NCBI RefSeq assembly: GCF_049959315.1
Contig: NZ_CP188201.1
Source: Serratia proteamaculans_D
Lineage (GTDB): Bacteria; Pseudomonadota; Gammaproteobacteria; Enterobacterales; Enterobacteriaceae
Length of the DNA: 64,000 nucleotides
Strand: one strand, 5' to 3'
Part shown: in pieces, positions 17,747-27,520 of the stretch
How the letters are laid out: each line of letters begins with the position of its first letter
Position numbering within the stretch: the stretch's first letter is position 1
Translations under genes and position numbers: made by a program
The notes under the pieces: generated by a model
What the model was told of the DNA's origin: nothing
Seen by the model: the letters and a program-made list of their open reading frames with translations, nothing else
Database searches by the model: none

Positions 17747-18858
17747 TAAGCCAGCAACCAGCCGAGCAAACCACTCCATGCCAGCAATGGCAGCGAGTAG
17801 TAATGGAATTTCAGCCAGATTTTTCGCTCGCCTGCCATCCGCAGTGCAATCAGGTTCGCCAATGAGCCTATCGCCAAGCCAAAGCCACCGGCGTTGACCG
17901 CATAGGCCAGCAGTTGGCTGGAAGGCACGTAGTTAAGCAGTAAAATGGTCGCCGGTACGTTGCTGATCACCTGCGACAGGCCGATCCCCAGGGCATAAAT
18001 ACCGCCCTCGCCCAGCCTGGCAATGTCCGCGAACCAGGGCTGAACCGCCTCGAGGCGGGTGAATAACCCGACGTCGATAAACATGGCGATAAAGACAAAA
18101 ATCAGGCTCCAGTCAATCTGCAACAACACCCGGCGTGCCAACAGTAAAAACCCGGCGAACACCGCCAACAGGCCATACAGTGGCAGGTCGATATCCAGAC
18201 ACAGCAGAAAAATCACGTACAGTGCCACGCAGCTCAACAACAGGCGTCGCTGGTAAGGATAACCTTCGGTATGGGGGGCTTTAACGATCTCCCGCGCCGG
18301 GAAACTGAACCAGGTTAACAGCAGCAGGCTGGCCAGCATCGCTGCGCCAAAGGGCGCCATCTGGGCAATAAAAGCCAGAAACGACAGCGAGGATTTGCTC
18401 CACAGCAAAATGTTTTGCGGGTTGCCAATTGGCGTCAGCAACGAGCCGGCATTGACCGCCAGCGCCTGAAAGATAATTAACCGACTAATTGGCAGCGAAG
18501 AAAGTTTTTTTAGCGTGATCGTCAGCGGAATAACGATAAACAGCGCCACGTCGTTGGTCAGGAATGACGACAACAGCGCGGCAGCAAATACCAGAAACAG
18601 TGCCAGCCGCCGTTCACTGTGCAGCGTATTGACTATCTTGCGGCCAATAAAGTCAAAATAGCCGCTGACCTCAACCCCCTTGGTCAGCAGCATCAGTCCC
18701 AGCAGGGTAATAATAGTGCGCCAGTCGATAAAACTGCGGAGTGCAGGCAGTTGTTGCGGATTAACCGCCGCCATCAGCACGCCGGCCAACAGCAGAATAT
18801 GTAAGAAACGATCTTTCAGGAACGGCTGGAACAGCCGGGCAACAATATTTGAACTCAT
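17746..18858 (-). CDS. ybiR: Putative anion transporter YbiR (ArsB/NhaD superfamily)
   Basis: A 370-residue inner-membrane protein with about ten helices. It follows E. coli YbiR closely, including LTKGVEVSGYFDFIGRK near 60-75, FLTNDVALFIVIPLT near 100-115 and NAGSLLTPIGNPQNILLW near 136-153; the last two are the paired re-entrant-loop motifs of the ion transporter superfamily. The substrate is not established. It diverges from apbE (156 bases between starts). Confidence 0.88.
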   Translation of the reverse strand: MSSNIVARLFQPFLKDRFLHILLLAGVLMAAVNPQQLPALRSFIDWRTIITLLGLMLLTKGVEVSGYFDFIGRKIVNTLHSERRLALFLVFAAALLSSFLTNDVALFIVIPLTITLKKLSSLPISRLIIFQALAVNAGSLLTPIGNPQNILLWSKSSLSFLAFIAQMAPFGAAMLASLLLLTWFSFPAREIVKAPHTEGYPYQRRLLLSCVALYVIFLLCLDIDLPLYGLLAVFAGFLLLARRVLLQIDWSLIFVFIAMFIDVGLFTRLEAVQPWFADIARLGEGGIYALGIGLSQVISNVPATILLLNYVPSSQLLAYAVNAGGFGLAIGSLANLIALRMAGERKIWLKFHYYSLPLLAWSGLLGWLLA

Positions 18859-19014
18859 GTTGGGCGCTTCAAAAAAACCACCGGGGATCAGGAGCCAGAA
18901 GTTAGCCCAAGCGCGACGGCAACGCCAGTAAAATGCTCTTTTACTTTTATCTGCTTTTCATTCGCCGCACTTTGCTTTATTTGTAGCGCCTTTCCCCGCT
19001 TTGAAGGATTTTTT

Positions 19015-20046
19015 ATGGCTAACGTTTTCGCCAAAGGGCTGTTACTGAGCATGACGCTCAGCTTGCTGACCGCCTGTAATGACCAGAATACCCGCCCGCA
19101 GATGGACATCGACGGCAAAACCATGGGCACCTTCTACAGCGTCAAGGTCAGCGGTGATGTGGCCATCAGTCAACAACAGTTGCAGCAGCAGATCGACGCC
19201 GTGCTGGAACGGGCCAACGACGATATCTCCACCTATCGCCATGATTCGGTGCTGTCGCGCTTTAATCAGAGCCGCAGCACAGATCCACAGCCGATCCCGC
19301 GCGGCATGGCGGACATTATCCTGATGGCCCAACGCATCGGCCGCGATACTCAGGGCGCGATGAATATTACCGTCGGCCCGCTGGTCAATTTATGGGGCTT
19401 CGGCCCGGATAAGCGAGTGGTCAAGGTGCCGAACCAGCAGCAAATAGAGGCGGCGCAAAAGAACGTCGGCCTGCAGCACCTCAAACTGATCGGTGACGAC
19501 CACGGCGAATGGCTGCAAAAAGACCTGCCGGAGATGTATGTCGATCTCTCAACTCTGGGTGAAGGCTATGGCGTTGACCAGTTGGTTCAGTTGATGGCGC
19601 ACAACGGCATCACCAACTACCTGGTCTCGGTTGGCGGCGCGGTTTCCTCCCGCGGCGTTAACGGCCAGGGCAAAGCCTGGCGGGTGGCGATCCAAAAGCC
19701 TACTGACCGAGAAAATGCGGTACAGGCTTTGGTGGATTTACAGGGTTATGGCATCAGTACCGCCGGTAGCTACCGCAACTATTTCGAACAGGATGGCCAG
19801 CGCTATTCGCATGTGATCGATCCCACCACCGGCCGGCCGATAACCCACCGCCTGGTGTCCGCCACGGTGATTGCCCCGACCGCGCTGGAGGCCGACGGCT
19901 GGGATACCGGACTGATGGTACTGGGGACGGAAAAAGCCCTGAAACTGGCAGAGGAGAAAGGGCTGGCGGTGTATCTGATCAGTAAAACCGACGAGGGATT
20001 CAGCGCAGTGATGACGCCGCAGTTTAAAGCCTTCCTGGTGAAGTAA
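19015..20046 (+). CDS. apbE: FAD:protein FMN transferase, ApbE lipoprotein
   Basis: A 343-residue lipoprotein: the signal ends in the lipobox LLTAC (Cys21). The ApbE fold shows KTMGTFYSVKV, ISTYRHDSVLSRFN, VDLSTLGEGYGVDQL and HVIDPTTGRPI (metal/FAD site). It covalently attaches FMN to Thr or Ser of periplasmic-side flavoproteins such as RnfG and NqrC. None of those targets is in the window, so it serves proteins encoded elsewhere. Length is typical. Confidence 0.9.
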   Translation: MANVFAKGLLLSMTLSLLTACNDQNTRPQMDIDGKTMGTFYSVKVSGDVAISQQQLQQQIDAVLERANDDISTYRHDSVLSRFNQSRSTDPQPIPRGMADIILMAQRIGRDTQGAMNITVGPLVNLWGFGPDKRVVKVPNQQQIEAAQKNVGLQHLKLIGDDHGEWLQKDLPEMYVDLSTLGEGYGVDQLVQLMAHNGITNYLVSVGGAVSSRGVNGQGKAWRVAIQKPTDRENAVQALVDLQGYGISTAGSYRNYFEQDGQRYSHVIDPTTGRPITHRLVSATVIAPTALEADGWDTGLMVLGTEKALKLAEEKGLAVYLISKTDEGFSAVMTPQFKAFLVK

Positions 20047-20064
20047 TTTCTGGTTCGGTATTAA

Positions 20065-20089
20065 GGGGCGCGATTCAATACCGCGCCCC
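20065..20089. terminator. Hairpin between convergent apbE and cusA
   Basis: A perfect 8-base stem (GGGGCGCG and CGCGCCCC, 9-base loop) without a clear U-tract lies between the two convergent genes. It may slow both transcripts. Confidence 0.5.
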
Positions 20090-20095
20090 GCTCCA

Positions 20096-23000
20096 TCATC
20101 CCTTACGGTGTAACAACAAATACACCACCGGAACCACCAGCATCGACAGCAGCGGTGCACTGACCATGCCGCCAATCATCGGTGCCGCAATGCGCCGCAT
20201 CACCTCAGAACCGGCACCATCACCCCACATAATCGGTAATAACCCGGCCATAATGGTGGCGACGGTCATCACTTTCGGCCGCACGCGCTGTACCGCGCCC
20301 TCGCTGATGGCCGCCATCAGCTGTTGTTGGGTTAGCGGTTGCCCCGGCTGACGGTGTTTTTCCAGCGCATGGTTCAAATACAGCACCATGATCACGCCAA
20401 ACTCCGCCGCCACGCCCGACAGGGCAATAAAGCCGACGGCCCCGGCCACCGAAAGGTTGTAGTTCAGCAGGTACAACAGCCACACGCCGCCGATCAGCGC
20501 GAAGGGCAACGTCGCCATGATCAACAGCGCATCGCGCACGCTGCTGAAGGTGACAAACAGCAGCACAAAAATGATCGCCAGCGTTACCGGCAACACGATT
20601 TTCAACTGTGCACTGGCGCGTTCCAGATATTCAAACTGTCCGGACCAGCTCAAAGAGACACCGGCCGGTAACCTGACCTGCTGCGCGACCGCCTGCTGCA
20701 TTTCTTCCACCGCCGATTTCAGATCGCGTCCGCGCAGATCGACATAAATCCAATTGGAGAGCCGGGCGTTTTCACTTTTCAGCATTGGCGGCCCTTCAGT
20801 CACCCGAATATCCGCCAACATCGACAACGGCACCTGACTCCCATTGGCCGTGAGTACCGGTAATGTCTGCAGTTGTTGCACCGAATCACGGATTTCGCGC
20901 GGATAACGCACATTGATCGGATAACGCGCCCGCCCCTCAATGGTTTCGCCAATGTTTTCACCACCCACCAGCGTCGCCACCATCGATTGCAGCTCCTTCA
21001 CCGAGACGCCATAGCGCGCCGCCCGCTGACGGTCGATATCAATATCCACGTAACGGCCGCCGGTAATGCGCTCCGCCAGTGCCGAGGTGACGCCCGGCAC
21101 CCGTTTCACCACCTGCTCAATCTGCCCGGAAATCCGTTCAATATCGGCCATGTTATTGCCGTTGACCTTGATGCCGACCGGGCTTTTTATGCCGGTGGCC
21201 AGCATATCCAGCCGATTGCGAATGGGTGGAACCCAAACGTTGGCGATGCCCGGTACCTTGACCACGCTATCGAGCTCCGCTACCAGCTTGTCCATGGTCA
21301 TACCTGGCCGCCATTGGTCACGCGGTTTGAAACGAATGGTGGTTTCCAGCATGGTCAGCGGTGCCGGGTCGGTGGCGGTTTCCGCCCGCCCTGCCTTGCC
21401 GAAGACCGTCGCCACCTCCGGCACGGTTTTGATCAACCGGTCGGTCAATTGCAGCAGTCTGCCGGCCTCGCGCGCCGACATGCCCGGCAATGACGATGGC
21501 ATATACAACAGGTCACCTTCGTCGAGCTGTGGCATAAATTCGCTGCCCAACCGGCTAAGCGGATACAGGGTCAACAACAGCAGCAGTAACGAAACCCCGA
21601 GCGTGGTTTTCGGACGTGCCAACACCGCCGCCAGTACCGGCTGGTACAAGCGGATCAGCCAACGATTGATCGGGTTGGCATGCTCATCGGGAATGCGGCC
21701 ACGGATGAAGTACCCCATCAATACCGGCACCAACGTAATGCCCAGCCCGGCTGCCACCGCCATGGCGTAGGTTTTGGTGTAGGCCAGTGGGGAGAACATC
21801 CGCCCTTCCTGCGCCTGCAGGGTGAATACCGGAATGAAGGACAACGTGATAATCAGCAAACTGCAAAACAGCGCCGGCCCCACTTCCACCGCCGCCTGCT
21901 CCGAAATGCGCCAGTAATCCTTTGACGTCGGCTGTTGTCCTGGATGACGCTGTCGCCACTGCTCCAGCACCTTATGCATGTTCTCGATCATCACGATCGC
22001 CGCATCCACCATCGCGCCTATCGCAATGGCGATCCCTCCCAGCGACATGATATTGGCGTTCACCCCCTGATAATGCATCACCACAAAGGCACCGAGAATC
22101 CCCAGCGGCAGCGTAATCATCGCCACCAGCGCCGAACGGAAATGGAACAGGAACAGAGTGCAGACCAGCGCCACCACGATAAACTCTTCCAGCAGCTTGT
22201 GGGACAGGGTTTCGATGGAATGCTCAATCAGCTGAGAGCGGTCGTAAACCGTAACGATTTCGACTCCCGGCGGCAGCGTCCGCTGAACCTCCTGCAGCTT
22301 CACCTTCAGCGCATTGATGGTTTCCAGCGCATTCTTGCCGTAACGCATCACCACTATGCCACCCGCCACTTCCCCCTCACCGTTCAGCTCTGCCACGCCC
22401 CGGCGGATCTCCGGCCCTTCACGCAGCGTCGCCACCTGCGACAGCAGGATCGGCACGCCATCGCGCACGGTGATCACCACGTTGGCAAAATCACTCAGTT
22501 TTTTCAGGTAGCCCGAGGTGCGCACCATGTATTCCGCCTCGCCCATTTCCAGCAGCGCCCCGCCGCCTTCCTGGTTGGCGTCCTGAATGGCCGTCACCAC
22601 CTGTTGATGGGTGATATTCAACGCACGCAGGCTTTGCGAGTCCAACACCACCTGATATTGACGCACCATACCGCCGACGCTGGCCACTTCCGCCACGTTG
22701 GGGACGGTTTTAAGCTCAAACTTCAACGTCCAGTCTTGTAGCGCGCGCAGGTCGGCCAGGCTGTGCTTGCCGGTTTTATCCACCAGGGCATATTCGTAAA
22801 CCCAGCCCACGCCGGTGGCATCCGGCCCCAGCGCCACCTTCACCTGCTCAGGCAATGAGGATTGCACCTGACTGAGCGATTCCAGCACCCGCGAACGCGC
22901 CCAGTAAAGATCGGTGCCGTCCTCAAACAGCACGTAGACGTAGGCATCGCCAAACATGGAAAAACCACGCACCGTTTTAGCCCCCGGCACCGTCAACAAC

Positions 23001-23215
23001 GTGGTGGTCAGCGGATAGGTGACCTGATCTTCGACTACCTGCGGTGCCTTGCCGGGGTAAGTGGCACGGACGATGACCTGAACGTCAGACAAGTCCGGCA
23101 GCGCATCCAGCGGTGCTTTTTGCAGTGCCCAAACACCCCAACCGGCCAACAACACCGAGGCCAATAACACCAGCAGCCGGTTGCGCAACGACCAGCGGAT
23201 CACGTATGCAATCAT
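20096..23215 (-). CDS. cusA: Cu(I)/Ag(I) efflux RND pump CusA/SilA type
   Basis: A 1039-residue heavy-metal RND transporter with the usual twelve helices and two large periplasmic loops. The helix-4 signature reads IGAMVDAAIVMIEN (400-412), the form found in monovalent copper/silver pumps (HME4) rather than in the divalent CzcA group, with the proton-relay D404. It forms a tripartite pump with CusB and CusC and moves Cu(I)/Ag(I) from periplasm or cytosol out of the cell. The ATG overlaps the cusB stop by 4 bases. It is the last gene of the operon. Confidence 0.9.
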   Translation of the reverse strand: MIAYVIRWSLRNRLLVLLASVLLAGWGVWALQKAPLDALPDLSDVQVIVRATYPGKAPQVVEDQVTYPLTTTLLTVPGAKTVRGFSMFGDAYVYVLFEDGTDLYWARSRVLESLSQVQSSLPEQVKVALGPDATGVGWVYEYALVDKTGKHSLADLRALQDWTLKFELKTVPNVAEVASVGGMVRQYQVVLDSQSLRALNITHQQVVTAIQDANQEGGGALLEMGEAEYMVRTSGYLKKLSDFANVVITVRDGVPILLSQVATLREGPEIRRGVAELNGEGEVAGGIVVMRYGKNALETINALKVKLQEVQRTLPPGVEIVTVYDRSQLIEHSIETLSHKLLEEFIVVALVCTLFLFHFRSALVAMITLPLGILGAFVVMHYQGVNANIMSLGGIAIAIGAMVDAAIVMIENMHKVLEQWRQRHPGQQPTSKDYWRISEQAAVEVGPALFCSLLIITLSFIPVFTLQAQEGRMFSPLAYTKTYAMAVAAGLGITLVPVLMGYFIRGRIPDEHANPINRWLIRLYQPVLAAVLARPKTTLGVSLLLLLLTLYPLSRLGSEFMPQLDEGDLLYMPSSLPGMSAREAGRLLQLTDRLIKTVPEVATVFGKAGRAETATDPAPLTMLETTIRFKPRDQWRPGMTMDKLVAELDSVVKVPGIANVWVPPIRNRLDMLATGIKSPVGIKVNGNNMADIERISGQIEQVVKRVPGVTSALAERITGGRYVDIDIDRQRAARYGVSVKELQSMVATLVGGENIGETIEGRARYPINVRYPREIRDSVQQLQTLPVLTANGSQVPLSMLADIRVTEGPPMLKSENARLSNWIYVDLRGRDLKSAVEEMQQAVAQQVRLPAGVSLSWSGQFEYLERASAQLKIVLPVTLAIIFVLLFVTFSSVRDALLIMATLPFALIGGVWLLYLLNYNLSVAGAVGFIALSGVAAEFGVIMVLYLNHALEKHRQPGQPLTQQQLMAAISEGAVQRVRPKVMTVATIMAGLLPIMWGDGAGSEVMRRIAAPMIGGMVSAPLLSMLVVPVVYLLLHRKG

Positions 23216-24663
23216 AAGTGGCCTCCGTGCCCGGCATTGATCGGCAGAACCTGGCTGATATGTGAACCGCTGTCGTCGACGCTAAAGTGAATTTTCACCC
23301 GGTCGCCAGACTTGATGCCTGCCGGTAATCCTCCCGGTGGCAGAGCAAAGTCCATGGTCATCGCCGGCCACTGCAATTCAGGCACCGGTCCGTGGGACAG
23401 CGTCATGGTGTCGCCATTGAGAGCCTCAATCACCCCTTCGGCCTGATACTGTTTAACTTCGGTTTGTGCCGCCATCTGCGGCAAGGCACTGCGCATACTG
23501 GCCTCGGAGTCGATCAGGAACTGACCGGAGGTCACTACCTGTTGCCCGGCGCTCAGGCCGCGTTTGATCTCCACCCAGCCATCCTGCACGCGCCCGGCCA
23601 CCACCTCCACCGGAGTGAAATGGCCGTTACCCTCGGCAACCAATACCCGGTTACGATCGCCGTTATCTATCAGTGCCTCCTGCGGGATTGTCAGTACCGG
23701 TTTGCCGACGGAGTTCTGCGATAGCGTCAGCTGCAGGTACATGCCTGGCCGCAGCTTTTGCTGAGGATTCTTTAACAAGATCCGCGCTTTGAAGGTGCGG
23801 GTCAGCGGATCAACATTGGCCAGCAGCTCGCTCACCTCACCGTCAAACCTTTCCCCCGGCCAACTGGCAGAGGCGGCCTGCACCTTGTCGCCCACCTTGA
23901 GTAACCCGGCCTGCGCCTGCGGATAGTCGGCCACAATCCACACCGGATCGAGGCTGGCCAGCTCAAACAGTCCCTGCGCCGCGGTCACCTGAGCGCCTTC
24001 AAGCACGCTTAGCTTGCTCACATAACCGTTCTCCGGCGCCACTATCTTGATACGTGGCTCAGGTTTGCCCGTGCGCTCCACCTGCCGTATCACCGCCTCA
24101 GGCATAAATAACAGCTGCAACCGCTGGCGGGCGGCGGCGGTCAATGCGCGGTCACCCAGTTGACGTATCGCCAAATACTCCTGCTGTGCCGCGCTCCACT
24201 CCGGGATCCACAACTGTGCCAGCGCCTGGCCTTTTTTCACCTGCTGTTGACTGGCACGGACATAGAGTTTTTCCACCAGCCCATTGGCGCGGGCGGCAAT
24301 AATCTGCACCCCACGTTCATCGGTGGCTACGCTGCCGAAAGCGTCAAGCTGCTGATCCAACGGGCGCAACTGGGCGGTCTCTATACGTACCCCCAGATTC
24401 TGCTGCTGGCGTGCGCTGATGGTCACACCGCCCTGCGTTTCGGCCTCATCGGCATAGCGCGGCACCAGCTGCATATCCATAAAGGGCGATTTTCCCGGCT
24501 TATCGAAGCGCTGGGCAGGCATCATCGGATCGTACCAATACAGAACCTGTCGTTCAGTTTTGCCTGCCTGCGGCGCGGTTTCACCCGACGCGCCAAACCA
24601 GTATCCGGCCAGCCCACCGCCGATTAACGCCGCTAACAGCGCCAGCTTAAATGGCATTTTCAT
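23212..24663 (-). CDS. cusB: Periplasmic adaptor CusB/SilB with fused CusF-like domain
   Basis: A membrane-fusion protein of about 483 residues. The ATG at 24663 has CAGGAGG upstream and overlaps the cusC stop (TAATG). An N-terminal anchor/signal is followed by the metal-binding YWYDPMMPAQ and GKSPFMDMQLVP segments, lipoyl and beta-barrel domains, then a C-terminal domain of about 75 residues with LQWPAMTMDF, which repeats the Trp-Met-x-Met copper site of CusF. E. coli CusB lacks this extra domain; SilB of Cupriavidus has it. It links CusA to CusC. Confidence 0.9.
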   Translation of the reverse strand: MKMPFKLALLAALIGGGLAGYWFGASGETAPQAGKTERQVLYWYDPMMPAQRFDKPGKSPFMDMQLVPRYADEAETQGGVTISARQQQNLGVRIETAQLRPLDQQLDAFGSVATDERGVQIIAARANGLVEKLYVRASQQQVKKGQALAQLWIPEWSAAQQEYLAIRQLGDRALTAAARQRLQLLFMPEAVIRQVERTGKPEPRIKIVAPENGYVSKLSVLEGAQVTAAQGLFELASLDPVWIVADYPQAQAGLLKVGDKVQAASASWPGERFDGEVSELLANVDPLTRTFKARILLKNPQQKLRPGMYLQLTLSQNSVGKPVLTIPQEALIDNGDRNRVLVAEGNGHFTPVEVVAGRVQDGWVEIKRGLSAGQQVVTSGQFLIDSEASMRSALPQMAAQTEVKQYQAEGVIEALNGDTMTLSHGPVPELQWPAMTMDFALPPGGLPAGIKSGDRVKIHFSVDDSGSHISQVLPINAGHGGHL

Positions 24664-25919
24664 TATATTGCCTCCTGAGGGGTGAGATAGCGAATGGCGG
24701 CCCAAATCTGTGCCAGGCCACGTGCGGCTTTACCTGCGCTGAGGCGGCTGTCGAGCAGAGCCCGCCGTGCCTCCAGCAACGCAGACAGATCGCTTTTGCC
24801 ACTGCGGTATTGCGCCAACAGCAAAGTCACCCGCTGTTGCTGCAGGGGGATCGCCTGTTGCTGCTGTCGCTGCCATTGCGCCTGCGCCGCCTGATACTGT
24901 GCCAACAGGGTATCGAGCTGGGCCTGATGATCGCGGATCATCAACGTCAGTCGATCGTTAGCCTCCATGTTGCGCGACACATCGGCGGCATAGTCTTTAT
25001 CCTGTCGTTGCGAGCGGAACAGCGGTAGATCGACGGTAAACATCACCCCGGCCAGATCCTCGTAGTCGTCGGCGCGCTTGCCGTAATACACCTCAACACC
25101 TACGTCCGGTATGGCCGCCACCTCTGACTGTGCCGAACGCGCCTTGGCCACGTCGGCCTCGCGGCTGGCCTGCAACACCTCAGGATGTTGTTTGATCGCC
25201 TGTCGCAAGACGTCGCTGTCGGCCGGTAAACGTTCAAAGCGTGGCATCGCCCCGGCAGTATCCGTAGTTGCCTGACCGGTCAGTTGCGTCAAACGTGCCT
25301 GCGCTACCGCAACGTCACGCTGTGCCTCACTGATGCGGTCCTGCATGGCCAGCAGCGTCAGTCTGGCGTCCAGCACGCCGCTGGCGGGAGTAGCGCCACC
25401 GGCCACACCGGCATGCTGTGTGGCAATTTGGCGCTCACTCTCCGTAACCAGTGCGGTGGCATCGCGTAAGGTTTGTCGGCTCAGTGCCAATTCCAGCCAC
25501 GCCTGCGCGGTTTGCTGCTGCAAACGGGCTCGAATGGTAGCGCTGCCGGCATCCGTCTGGCTGGCTTCAGCGCGCAGGGTATCCGCCTTGCGCTGGCGTT
25601 TGGTACTGCTGACGTAATCCTGCATGATGCCGACCCGCCCCATCGTCATGCCTTCGCGGGTGAAGCGCCGGGCGTTTCCCCCCTGCACCGGCACGTTTTC
25701 AATCCCGAACTTCAACTTGGGATCGGGCAATTGCATCGCCGAATCCGCCATGTTCTCCAGGGCATTCACCTGATGTCGATTGGCCGAAAGTTCTGCCGAA
25801 TAGCGTTCAGCCGCCGTCAACGATTGTTGCAGCGTCAGTTCCGCTGCCAGGGTGGCCGGTGCCCAACAGGCAAGCAGCAGCCAGCCCACCCGTAAAGGGT
25901 GAGAAAAGGTAATAGTCAT
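24663..25919 (-). CDS. cusC: Outer-membrane channel, TolC family (CusC-like)
   Basis: A 418-residue outer-membrane efflux protein starting at 25919 after GGAGG, with a signal peptide ending near ALAAEL. The two long helical OEP repeats (about 30-210 and 230-400) are rich in Ala and Gln. No lipobox Cys is seen at the signal cleavage site, unlike E. coli CusC, which is a lipoprotein; the symbol is therefore functional. It lies 10 bases from cusF and overlaps cusB by 3 bases, so it is the exit duct of this pump. Confidence 0.82.
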   Translation of the reverse strand: MTITFSHPLRVGWLLLACWAPATLAAELTLQQSLTAAERYSAELSANRHQVNALENMADSAMQLPDPKLKFGIENVPVQGGNARRFTREGMTMGRVGIMQDYVSSTKRQRKADTLRAEASQTDAGSATIRARLQQQTAQAWLELALSRQTLRDATALVTESERQIATQHAGVAGGATPASGVLDARLTLLAMQDRISEAQRDVAVAQARLTQLTGQATTDTAGAMPRFERLPADSDVLRQAIKQHPEVLQASREADVAKARSAQSEVAAIPDVGVEVYYGKRADDYEDLAGVMFTVDLPLFRSQRQDKDYAADVSRNMEANDRLTLMIRDHQAQLDTLLAQYQAAQAQWQRQQQQAIPLQQQRVTLLLAQYRSGKSDLSALLEARRALLDSRLSAGKAARGLAQIWAAIRYLTPQEAI

Positions 25920-25929
25920 GACGCCTCCG

Positions 25930-26253
25930 TTATTGCCGAGCGGTTGCGATAGCAATCAGCCGGTAACCGCCATCGACCGGCAGGAAGCTGAAATCAACCG
26001 CCGTTCCCACAGGCAATGCGGTGAGCGATGGCGATGAAGGAAGTTGGAAGCTCATGGTCATCGGCGGCCAGTTGAGCGCCGGAATCGCCTGGTGTGCGAT
26101 GGACACCTTGCGCTCATCCCAGGCCTTGATGACGCCCTGGCTATGGATTTCAACGGTAGGTTTTACGGCAGAATGCTGCATCGCCATATCGGCGGCGCTG
26201 ACGGTAGAGGAGAAAAACAGGGTGATCAGTACAACGGCAAATAAATTACGCAT
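25930..26253 (-). CDS. cusF: Periplasmic Cu(I)/Ag(I) chaperone CusF-like
   Basis: A 107-residue secreted OB-fold protein. The signal peptide ends near TVSAADM. The copper site is NWPPMTMSF, giving the Trp and two Met ligands that, with an upstream His, bind Cu(I) or Ag(I) in CusF. It delivers metal to the CusB adaptor. The gene precedes cusC by 10 bases. Confidence 0.88.
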   Translation of the reverse strand: MRNLFAVVLITLFFSSTVSAADMAMQHSAVKPTVEIHSQGVIKAWDERKVSIAHQAIPALNWPPMTMSFQLPSSPSLTALPVGTAVDFSFLPVDGGYRLIAIATARQ

Positions 26254-26321
26254 AACGGGTACTCCATTAAATAGTTAACAAACACGGGTGGCCGTCAGAG
26301 ACGGCAAAGCGGTTGTCAGAG

Positions 26322-26744
26322 CTATTCACGGAACCGGCAGAAAACAATCTCCGCCGGCGGGCCAGTTATCGGTGGCGTTTGCCAGGTGTTAAATGGGATA
26401 GAAAGTGACGGGGAAGGAGCAATAACGGCCAACTCGCTGCTGACCGGCAAGGCGGCCAAGGTCAAGCTGGCATGATCCTGTTGGGCGGACTCAGGAACAC
26501 AATGCTTCTCGCACAGCGGCCCTTGGGTTTGCATCTGGTCTGACGAAGGCAGGCTGTTTTGCATATGCATCATATGCTGGGCCATGGGCGCTTCACCGCT
26601 GAACTGCAGGTTGCAATTATGGCTGGCCAACGCCAATTGGGTATTCAACAACAGCCAACTGACGACCAATAGCCATGCACAGGCCCGCTTTTTAGCGAAG
26701 CGCAAACGGTGCATGGATAAAGAGATGGACGCCAAAGCCGACAT
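26322..26744 (-). CDS. DUF2946-like small protein leading the copper efflux operon
   Basis: About 140 residues if started at the ATG at 26744; an in-frame ATG at 26714 is an alternative. One hydrophobic segment near the N-terminus (AWLLVVSWLLLNTQLALA) looks like a signal or anchor. The exported part has His/Met-rich stretches (MAQHMMHMQN) and a CEKHC pair, suiting metal binding. The tail ends in FRE like ScsA. It is probably the first gene of the cus operon, 68 bases before cusF. The exact function is not known. Confidence 0.62.
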   Translation of the reverse strand: MSALASISLSMHRLRFAKKRACAWLLVVSWLLLNTQLALASHNCNLQFSGEAPMAQHMMHMQNSLPSSDQMQTQGPLCEKHCVPESAQQDHASLTLAALPVSSELAVIAPSPSLSIPFNTWQTPPITGPPAEIVFCRFRE

Positions 26745-26986
26745 CAGGGGATTCCAGAGTGTGGGATAATCGGAGTATATCGGCCAAGTGCTTGCGCAGG
26801 AATGGAATTTACACCCGCTGACAAAGCGGCATAGAAACAAAAGTATTTTGGCATCAATCAACTGACAAGGTATCAGCCAATAAATATCCTCCGGCATAGC
26901 CGGAGGTTTTTCATATGCGCCTATAAGGCTCTGTTACCAGCCGCGCCCTAACAGGCGCATAGCAATCTGACATTTGCATCTATGGA

Positions 26987-27445
26987 TTACTTACGGCCCG
27001 TAAACGGGCTACCTGCATACGGGATCGACAACTGCTCACCCATTTTATCCTCTTCCAGTTGGTGCTTTATGTATTCTTGTATCCTGGCCGTGTTTTTCCC
27101 TACCGTATCAACGTAATACCCTCGGCACCAAAACTCCCTGTTACGGTATTTGAACTTCAAATCCCCAAACTGCTCATAAAGCATCAGGCTGCTCTTTCCC
27201 TTCAGGTACCCCATAAACCCCGAGACACTCATCTTCGGCGGGATTTCCAGAAGCATATGAATGTGATCCGCACAGCATTCCGCTTCCAGAATATTCACGT
27301 TTTTCCATTCGCACAGCTTTCTTAAAATACTGCCAATCGCTTTGCGTTTTTCCCCGTAGAACACCTTTCTTCGGTACTTCGGCGCAAAAACTATGTGATA
27401 TTTACAGTTCCATCTGGTGTGCGCTAAGCTCTTTTCGTCCCTCAT
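26987..27445 (-). CDS. tnpA: IS200-family Y1 transposase TnpA
   Basis: A complete 152-residue HUH single-strand transposase. The metal-binding HIH is at residues 61-63 and the catalytic tyrosine is Y125 in RIQEYIKHQ. The ATG at 27445 (MRDEKSLAHTRWNCKYH) is the usual IS200 start. Its GGGGG ribosome site is part of a long stem-loop (27452-27520), which limits translation. No tnpB accompanies it. It appears intact. Confidence 0.95.
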   Translation of the reverse strand: MRDEKSLAHTRWNCKYHIVFAPKYRRKVFYGEKRKAIGSILRKLCEWKNVNILEAECCADHIHMLLEIPPKMSVSGFMGYLKGKSSLMLYEQFGDLKFKYRNREFWCRGYYVDTVGKNTARIQEYIKHQLEEDKMGEQLSIPYAGSPFTGRK

Positions 27446-27451
27446 TGGGAC

Positions 27452-27520
27452 CCCCTTTTGATTTCTTGTTGAACATTTGCAGTTGCCAGACCGCAAACTG
27501 TTTTAACAAATCAAAAGGGG
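27452..27520 (-). promoter_or_regulatory. IS200 leader stem-loop hiding the tnpA ribosome binding site
   Basis: The 13-base arms AAATCAAAAGGGG and CCCCTTTTGATTT are perfectly complementary. The arm nearest tnpA includes its Shine-Dalgarno region. This is the known IS200 translation block, which keeps transposase expression very low. Confidence 0.85.
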
